Shown here: piece after piece, positions 43,148-48,039 of the stretch
How the letters are laid out: the number at the start of each line of letters is the position of its first letter
How positions within the stretch are numbered: the stretch's first letter is position 1
Assembly (NCBI RefSeq): GCF_034006445.1
Contig: NZ_JAVESS010000021.1
Span: forward strand, 1-48,039
From: Desulfovibrio sp.
GTDB lineage: Bacteria > Desulfobacterota > Desulfovibrionia > Desulfovibrionales > Desulfovibrionaceae
DNA: 48,039 bases
Reading direction: 5' to 3'
Notes under the pieces: generated by a model
What the model was told of the DNA's origin: nothing
What the model saw: only the letters and a program-made list of their open reading frames with translations
Databases searched by the model: none
Translations under genes and position numbers: made by a program

Positions 43148-44130
43148 TGGCGGATTTTTGTGAGCCGGAGTGCGCTGTCAATATTGATGAAAGCGTGCGC
43201 CCGCACAGTTTGGAAGACTTCATCGGCCAGGACGATCTGCGGGCCAATCTGCGTGTATTTCTTGATGCCGCCCGCGAACGCGGCAAGGCTCTTGACCATA
43301 CGCTTTTTTATGGCAACCCTGGCCTTGGCAAGACGACTCTGGCCCAGATCATGGCCGCCGAGCTTGGCGTCAATCTGGTCTGCACGTCTGGCCCGGTGCT
43401 GGAACGCAGCGGGGATCTGGCCGCCATTCTTACCAATCTGAATCGCCACGACATACTTTTTGTGGATGAAATCCACCGCATGCCCATTGCGGTGGAAGAA
43501 GTTCTTTACCCTGCCATGGAAGATTTCAAGCTCGACCTTGTCATAGGGCAGGGCCCGGCGGCCCGAACGGTTAAAATCGACCTTGAGCCCTTCACACTGG
43601 CCGGGGCCACCACCCGCATGGGGCTGATCTCTTCTCCACTGCGTGACCGCTTTGGCATTGTGGCCAGGCTTGAATACTACAGCCCTGCTGATCTTGCCCG
43701 TGTAGTGCAGCGCACTGCCCGTATTCTGGGCGTATCCATTACGCCGGAAGGGGCGGATGAAATTGGCCGCCGTTCGCGTGGCACGCCGCGTATTGCCAAC
43801 CGGCTGTTGCGCCGGGTGCGCGATTTCGCGTTGGTGCATGGCAATGGACAGGTAACAGGGCATGAAGCATCGGCGGCGCTCAAGCGGATGGATGTGGATG
43901 AGCACGGCCTGGACCAGATGGACCGCAAGCTTCTTGAAGTGCTTATCAAACACTATGACGGCGGCCCTGTGGGCATAAAAACCCTGGCGGTGGCATGCTC
44001 GGAAGAAGTGCGTACAATTGAAGATATTTACGAACCATATCTTATCCAATGCGGGTTTCTTAAACGTACTCCGCGAGGCCGTATGGCCACTGCGCGCGCC
44101 TATACACACTTAAAGCTTCTGCTTTCCTGA
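43147..44130 (+). CDS. ruvB: Holliday junction helicase motor subunit
   Basis: 327 residues, AAA+ ATPase. Walker A is GNPGLGKTT near residue 58 and Walker B is ILFVDEIHR. Sensor I segment is LAGATTRMG, and the arginine segment is [18 protein letters not shown]-terminal winged helix ends [14 protein letters not shown]. As hexamers on either side of RuvA it drives branch migration during recombination repair. Co-transcribed with ruvA. Confidence 0.97.
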   Translation: MADFCEPECAVNIDESVRPHSLEDFIGQDDLRANLRVFLDAARERGKALDHTLFYGNPGLGKTTLAQIMAAELGVNLVCTSGPVLERSGDLAAILTNLNRHDILFVDEIHRMPIAVEEVLYPAMEDFKLDLVIGQGPAARTVKIDLEPFTLAGATTRMGLISSPLRDRFGIVARLEYYSPADLARVVQRTARILGVSITPEGADEIGRRSRGTPRIANRLLRRVRDFALVHGNGQVTGHEASAALKRMDVDEHGLDQMDRKLLEVLIKHYDGGPVGIKTLAVACSEEVRTIEDIYEPYLIQCGFLKRTPRGRMATARAYTHLKLLLS

Positions 44131-44239
44131 GGTGGGTCTTCACGGCGGTTGTGAAGGGCTTCCTGCCATGCGCAGACTTGTTGGCTGAGCTTTTTTGGGA
44201 AAAAATCTGCCTGTCTGTTCCAAGTAAGGTGAAAAAATC

Positions 44240-44614
44240 ATGCGTCTTGAGGTAGTTGAAGGGGAGTTTACTGTCAGCAAGGTGTCCGGCATGCATGAGG
44301 TAAACCTTGCTGCTCCCTGGCTTTTTATTGGCAGAACCGATGCCGAAACTTCCGTAGTATGTCTGTCTGCTCATGCCCCGGTGCACTGTCTTGCACGCGA
44401 AGACGGCTGGCGCGCTTTTCGGGTGGCAGGACAAATGGACTTCGGCCTGACGGGCGTGCTGGCGGGTTTGGCCACGGTACTGGCTCGGGCGTCTGTCAGC
44501 ATCTTCGCGCTTTCCACGTTTGACACAGATTATATTCTGGTTAAAAAGGAAAATCTGTCCAAAGCCCTTGAGGCCCTTGCATCGGCCGGGCACGAGGTGG
44601 AATGGTTGGGCTGA
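44240..44614 (+). CDS. ACT-domain (CASTOR/ACT_7-like) protein
   Basis: 124 residues. The C-terminal two-thirds form a CASTOR/ACT-type ligand-binding domain: ALST--FDTDYILVKKENLSKALEAL is the diagnostic helix-strand segment, preceded by GVLAGLATVLARASVSIFA. Such single-domain proteins are thought to bind amino acids; no ligand is known here. The ribosome site is AAGGTG. It follows ruvB by 109 bases and may share its transcript. Confidence 0.8.
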   Translation: MRLEVVEGEFTVSKVSGMHEVNLAAPWLFIGRTDAETSVVCLSAHAPVHCLAREDGWRAFRVAGQMDFGLTGVLAGLATVLARASVSIFALSTFDTDYILVKKENLSKALEALASAGHEVEWLG

Positions 44615-44735
44615 CTGTGGGGCTTGGCTGCTCTGTTGATCCACGCCGCGATGCTCAGCAACGGGGTGCTGTAAGTTTTTGGAATGTGTATTCGCAAAGC
44701 TCATTTTATTAATTAGCAAGAGTACTGTTCATAAA

Positions 44736-44766
44736 GAAGGGCACTGCCGCGTAAGCAGTGCCCTTC
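44736..44766. terminator. Hairpin between the ACT gene and the ATPase gene
   Basis: Perfect 12-bp stem GAAGGGCACTGC/GCAGTGCCCTTC with a 7-base loop, placed between convergent genes. Neither strand has a long T-run (TTTAT on minus), so strength is uncertain. Confidence 0.65.
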
Positions 44767-44894
44767 GTGTGTTTGATATTTTTCGATCCGATTACCTTTG
44801 AAATGCTCCGCATTTTACTTTGTCATTCTGCCGAAACTTGCGATGTTCAGCTGAATTCACGACACGTTGCGGTTCGCCGTACTCTCGCGCAGCG

Positions 44895-46973
44895 CTATTT
44901 GCTGTCGGTTTTTCCAGCACGGGCGGCGTTCAGCACTGCCATGAGCGCCACGCCCACGTCAGCGAACACAGCCTCCCACAGGCCCGAAAGCCCAAAGATG
45001 CCAAGCCCCATAAAGACACTTTTGATGCCAAGAGCCATGGCGATATTTTGCCACACAATAGTTCTGGTGCGACGGGCAATGCGGAGCAGTTCCGGCAACT
45101 TGGCGGGGTTGTCGTCCAAAATGACAACATCGGCGGTTTCAATGGCGGCTTCGGCTCCCAGGCCGCCCATGGCCACGCCGACGCCAGCCGTAGCCAGTAC
45201 CGGCGCATCGTTGATGCCGTCTCCCACAAAGAGTGTGCTCTTGACGGGGCCAAGGGCCTCAAGCGCCGCCGCCTTGTCTTCTGGCAGAAGGTCAGCCTTG
45301 AGAATATCCAGTTTCAGGCGTTCAGCCACAGGTTGGGCCTGTTCCTCGCGGTCTCCTGTAAGCATGGCTATGGTGCCCACACCCATATGGCGCAGCCCTT
45401 CAATGGCTTCCGGCGATTGCGGCTTGAGCCTGTCCGCAACCACAAGGGCTCCAAGCAGGCGGCCATTGCGGGCAACCTGAACAACGCTGCCGGGTACGGT
45501 TACTGGCTGCGGCACTATGCTGTAGGCCTCCATAAGCGCGCCATTGCCCGCAAGCAGGGTGACCTCGGCAGCATGCACTTCAACGCCCTTGCCAGGAATT
45601 TCCCGCATGCTGCTTATGGCCGCGTCGTCAGTGATAATCTTGGCCTCGAGCGCGGCCCGCATTACAGAGCGCGCTATAGGGTGGTTGGAGCGGCTTTCAG
45701 CCAGGGCGGCCATTGTCAGCAGTTCCTCTGGCTCCACACCCGGAGCGGGCAATACTGCATTGACCTCAAAAACGCCTTCGGTGAGGGTTCCTGTTTTGTC
45801 CAGAGCGGCCACACGAATGTCTCGCAGGCTGTCCAGCACCGCGCCGCCCTTGATAAGAATGCCCCTGCGCGAGGCCGCGCCTATGCCCCCAAAATACCCA
45901 AGGGGAATGGAAATGAGCAGCGCGCATGGGCAGGAGATGACCAGAAGCACCAGCGCCCGGTACAACCATTCAGAAAAGGAGCCAAAGCCCAGGACTGGGG
46001 GGAGCACGGCGACCAGCAGGGCGAGTCCTGTGACGGCAGGCGTATACCAGCGTGCCACGCGGGTGATGAAGCGCTCGGTGGGGGCTTTGCGGGCTACGGC
46101 GTTTTCCACCATTTCCAAAATGCGCGCAATGGATGATTCGGCAAAGGCGGCTGTGACCTCTATCCGCAGCGAACCGTTCAGATTGATGGTTCCCGCATGC
46201 ACGCGGCCGCCAGGCAAAAGCCTCAAGGGAACCGACTCGCCCGTGAGTGGGGAGGTGTCAACCTGCGATTCGCCTTCGAGCACAGTACCGTCCAGGGGGA
46301 TTTTTTCGCCGGGACGCACAAGAATGTGGCTGCCAGGGCCCAGGTCTTCGGGCTTGACGTCACAAGTGCTGCCATCATCAAGGATCTGGTGTGCAATGCT
46401 GGGTCGCGCAGCCAGGAGTGCCTTGACGGATCGGCGGGAACGACCGGCGGCCCGTTCCTGCACAAATTCTCCAATGCGGTAAAACAGCATGACCCCCACA
46501 GCCTCAGGCAACTCGCCCAAAGCAATGGCTGCGATGGTCGCACCGCCCATTAAGGTGAATTCATTAAAGAAGTCTTTATTGAGGATGCTTTTCAAGCCCA
46601 TGTGGAGAACGTCATAGCCACAAAGGATGTAGGGCAGGGCATAAAATATGGCTATGACCAGCCAGTTGGGGACAAGCTGGGCCATGCGTGTATCACCGAG
46701 CATGCCGATGGCGAAAAGCACGGCAGAAACTCCCATGAGCAAAAGTTCGCGCTTGTCATTGCTCGATCCTTGATCCTGGTCATGGCTGTGACAACCGCAA
46801 GAGCTGCATCCGCAGCCAGACTCTTCTTCATCCATGGGGGCTTCGGAAGCGGGTGCGCCGCCTGAGCAGGCGCACGTAAGGTTATGTGCGTGCAGCGTGG
46901 TGAGGTTCACGGCCGGGATGCAACCGCAATCTTGGCCACAGCGTTCATGTTTGTCAGTAGAGCAGTTGCTCAT
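44895..46973 (-). CDS. cadA: Heavy-metal exporting P1B-type ATPase (CadA/ZntA-like)
   Basis: 692 residues. Residues 1-75 are Cys/His-rich (for example GCGCSSCGCHSHD) rather than a standard HMA domain. The membrane part has the ion-binding CPC motif (SCPCALLIS, near residue 350), TGES in the actuator, DKTGTLTEG with the phosphorylated Asp near 391, the HP motif (NHPIARS), MLTGDR and GDGINDAP. CPC with this helix pattern fits Zn2+/Cd2+/Pb2+ export. It is the second gene of an operon with the ArsR regulator, 31 bases downstream. Confidence 0.92.
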   Translation of the reverse strand: MSNCSTDKHERCGQDCGCIPAVNLTTLHAHNLTCACSGGAPASEAPMDEEESGCGCSSCGCHSHDQDQGSSNDKRELLLMGVSAVLFAIGMLGDTRMAQLVPNWLVIAIFYALPYILCGYDVLHMGLKSILNKDFFNEFTLMGGATIAAIALGELPEAVGVMLFYRIGEFVQERAAGRSRRSVKALLAARPSIAHQILDDGSTCDVKPEDLGPGSHILVRPGEKIPLDGTVLEGESQVDTSPLTGESVPLRLLPGGRVHAGTINLNGSLRIEVTAAFAESSIARILEMVENAVARKAPTERFITRVARWYTPAVTGLALLVAVLPPVLGFGSFSEWLYRALVLLVISCPCALLISIPLGYFGGIGAASRRGILIKGGAVLDSLRDIRVAALDKTGTLTEGVFEVNAVLPAPGVEPEELLTMAALAESRSNHPIARSVMRAALEAKIITDDAAISSMREIPGKGVEVHAAEVTLLAGNGALMEAYSIVPQPVTVPGSVVQVARNGRLLGALVVADRLKPQSPEAIEGLRHMGVGTIAMLTGDREEQAQPVAERLKLDILKADLLPEDKAAALEALGPVKSTLFVGDGINDAPVLATAGVGVAMGGLGAEAAIETADVVILDDNPAKLPELLRIARRTRTIVWQNIAMALGIKSVFMGLGIFGLSGLWEAVFADVGVALMAVLNAARAGKTDSK

Positions 46974-47004
46974 GGTCGGGTCTCCTGGCGGATGTCAGAA
47001 TGGG

Positions 47005-47448
47005 TCAGTTGGACGTATTGTCTTCGGCGGCAGTTTCAGCGCTGGTACCGGCGTCATCGCTGTCGTCAGCCTCGTCATCAGGGATTCGGATATGCTTGCG
47101 CTTGAGAAAATCGTGGATGTTCGTGTTGTGGGTAATCCCCAGAAGGGCTGCCTCATCCTGGGCAACCTGGGGAGATTCGGCAAGTTCACGCATTGTCCAG
47201 TCGAGAGCCGCGCGAATGCTGGGCGAAGGATTTTGCGGCAGGCGGTAGTATACCCAGCGGCCTTTCTTGATGCTTTCAATAAGCCGCGCCTGACGAAGAA
47301 GAAAGAGGTGCTTTGATGTGGTGGATGCCGCCAGTCCAAGCAGGGTGGTTATTTCACACACGCACAAGGTTCGCAGGCGCAAAGCCATCAGGATACGGGC
47401 ACGGTTTTCATCGCCAATAGCGCGTACAGTAGTGATAAAATTGAACAT
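47005..47448 (-). CDS. ArsR/SmtB-family metal-sensing repressor
   Basis: 147 residues. A winged helix-turn-helix spans about 10-85 (ASTTSKHLFLLRQARLIES then GRWVYYRL). The metal site motif LCVCE has Cys29 and Cys31 on the helix used by CadC/CmtR-type sensors. The C-terminal tail is acidic. I chose the ATG at 47448 with AGGAGG upstream; 29 upstream codons are rejected. It is expected to repress its own operon with the P-type ATPase and to release DNA when Cd, Zn or Pb binds. Operator repeats are seen upstream. Confidence 0.9.
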   Translation of the reverse strand: MFNFITTVRAIGDENRARILMALRLRTLCVCEITTLLGLAASTTSKHLFLLRQARLIESIKKGRWVYYRLPQNPSPSIRAALDWTMRELAESPQVAQDEAALLGITHNTNIHDFLKRKHIRIPDDEADDSDDAGTSAETAAEDNTSN

Positions 47449-47564
47449 AAATCCTCCTGTCTGACTGCGGCCGTGCTTGTAACTACGTTTGATCTGGCTC
47501 TGCCGGCGCTGAAAGGCTAGTTGACGATCCTTCATTATCTATAAAGAAGAAAGAGCATGAAACC

Positions 47565-47596
47565 TTTTATATTTCGTCTTCTGGCGAAATATAAAA
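47565..47596. promoter_or_regulatory. Operator IR1 of the arsR-cadA promoter
   Basis: TTTTATATTTCG and CGAAATATAAAA form perfect 12-bp arms around an 8-base spacer. It overlaps the -10 box. Confidence 0.8.
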
Positions 47597-47616
47597 ACGA
47601 CCAAGGGGGATGTCAA
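47588..47616 (-). promoter_or_regulatory. Sigma70 promoter of arsR-cadA
   Basis: On the minus strand TTGACA (47616-47611), a 17-base spacer, then TATATT (47593-47588). Both boxes are near consensus, and the promoter points at the ArsR gene. Confidence 0.85.
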
Positions 47617-47618
47617 GA

Positions 47619-47640
47619 TATTTCGTTAAAAAGCGAAATA
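47619..47640. promoter_or_regulatory. Operator IR2 just upstream of the -35 box
   Basis: TATTTCG-TTAAAAAG-CGAAATA repeats the core of IR1 with the same 8-base spacer. With IR1 it brackets the promoter. Confidence 0.7.
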
Positions 47641-47777
47641 CGCTGCGTATGAATGCATATGCACCCCAATGGTATGAATTTGACGGACGCTTGCTGTTGA
47701 TAACTTTTAACTAGCTGTATTTATATAATAATTTTTAAAAAATGAGAGTCTTTATGTCTCTGTGAGGGGATTGGATG
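47641..47777. other. AT-rich region between divergent promoters
   Basis: No gene is seen here or in the rest of the right end. The rest of the end is covered by the promoter entries, and a 98-codon minus-strand ORF there looks like chance. Confidence 0.4.
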
Positions 47778-47806
47778 TTGACAAAAAAAGGCGATGTGCC
47801 TATTGT
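47778..47806 (+). promoter_or_regulatory. Sigma70-like promoter P1 pointing right
   Basis: TTGACA (47778-47783), a 17-base spacer and TATTGT (47801-47806). A GCGAAA-CAAA-TTTCGC palindrome lies just downstream (47846-47861). Confidence 0.6.
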
Positions 47807-47879
47807 GCAATTCCTGTCACGGCACTGACCTTGAAACGACACGCAGCGAAACAAATTTCGCCGGGTCGCAAGAAAGTGA

Positions 47880-47908
47880 TTGACGGGGTGCGAAAAGAGG
47901 CGCATAAG
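47880..47908 (+). promoter_or_regulatory. Sigma70-like promoter P2, tandem with P3
   Basis: TTGACG (47880-47885), a 17-base spacer and CATAAG (47903-47908), followed by a pyrimidine-rich TCTCCTCCCGCTC discriminator. Confidence 0.6.
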
Positions 47909-47988
47909 TCTCCTCCCGCTCATACAAAACTGAATAATGACTTTATCTTGCGATAGCGAAATCATTTCAGCAAAGCGAAAATAAGTGA

Positions 47989-48017
47989 TTGACAGTCTGG
48001 GCAAAGGGGTGCATAAG
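47989..48017 (+). promoter_or_regulatory. Sigma70-like promoter P3 at the window edge
   Basis: TTGACA (47989-47994), a 17-base spacer and CATAAG (48012-48017), then TCTCCCTCGCTC. Closely similar to P2 over about 57 bases. Confidence 0.65.
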
Positions 48018-48039
48018 TCTCCCTCGCTCAAACAAACTG

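Noticed and set aside
47735..48031. 98-codon minus-strand ORF at the right edge
   Set aside because: It covers the tandem promoters in antisense and has no domain or ribosome site.

Overview
The window looks like chromosomal DNA of a sulfate-reducing deltaproteobacterium of the Desulfovibrio (D. desulfuricans-like) group. This is an inference from the gene set: a homotrimeric-porin-type outer membrane protein, a CbiK-type cobaltochelatase, the futalosine menaquinone genes mqnA/C/E/D, DUF169 and DUF3179 proteins, and a moderately GC-rich coding style. Almost everything is ordinary core genome. I see no transposase, phage, CRISPR array or integrase gene.

Left part (1-10.6 kb): RNase P RNA, then a zinc-ribbon coiled-coil protein and a Nif3-like protein in one minus-strand operon, and a guanine deaminase. 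A CitA/DcuS-type sensor kinase with its response regulator follows on the plus strand, with a small exported Ada-like Cys protein. Next are a DUF169 protein, tRNA-Arg(CCU), a large porin, and a small STAS-like protein with a His/Cys tail.

Middle (10.6-29 kb): a YhaO/YhaN (SbcD/SbcC-like) nuclease-ATPase pair, a TPR protein, an intergenic stretch rich in short tandem duplications, an MJ1255-type glycosyltransferase, a membrane-anchored phosphoesterase, dnaE, an HD-domain protein followed by a repeat-bearing overlapping ORF, a DUF3179 protein, rfbD, and cbiK coupled to a thioredoxin-fold lipoprotein.

Right part (29-48 kb): mqnA, mqnC-mqnE and divergent mqnD, which cover the futalosine pathway except mqnB. 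Then come a MATE exporter, a degenerate-receiver/TPR protein, a zinc-ribbon protein, an operon of a small DUF3467-like protein with miaB and a DUF151 nuclease, moaA, ruvAB, an ACT-domain protein, and an ArsR-CadA type metal-resistance operon. The last 260 bases carry three consecutive sigma70-like promoters pointing out of the window, possibly toward an rRNA or other strongly expressed operon.

The less ordinary signals are mostly non-coding. There is a pair of structured dispersed repeats (about 2.4 and 7.75 kb), each with a GNRA-capped hairpin. There is a 159-bp imperfect palindrome between mqnA and mqnC. Intrinsic terminators lie just upstream of nif3 and of the miaB operon, the second possibly ending a small RNA. 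A clean operator/promoter layout sits upstream of the ArsR gene. Protein oddities are a receiver domain without its phospho-acceptor, a CbiK with an altered Glu motif, and a thioredoxin-fold lipoprotein without CXXC. No search tool was available, so family names rest on recognised motifs.
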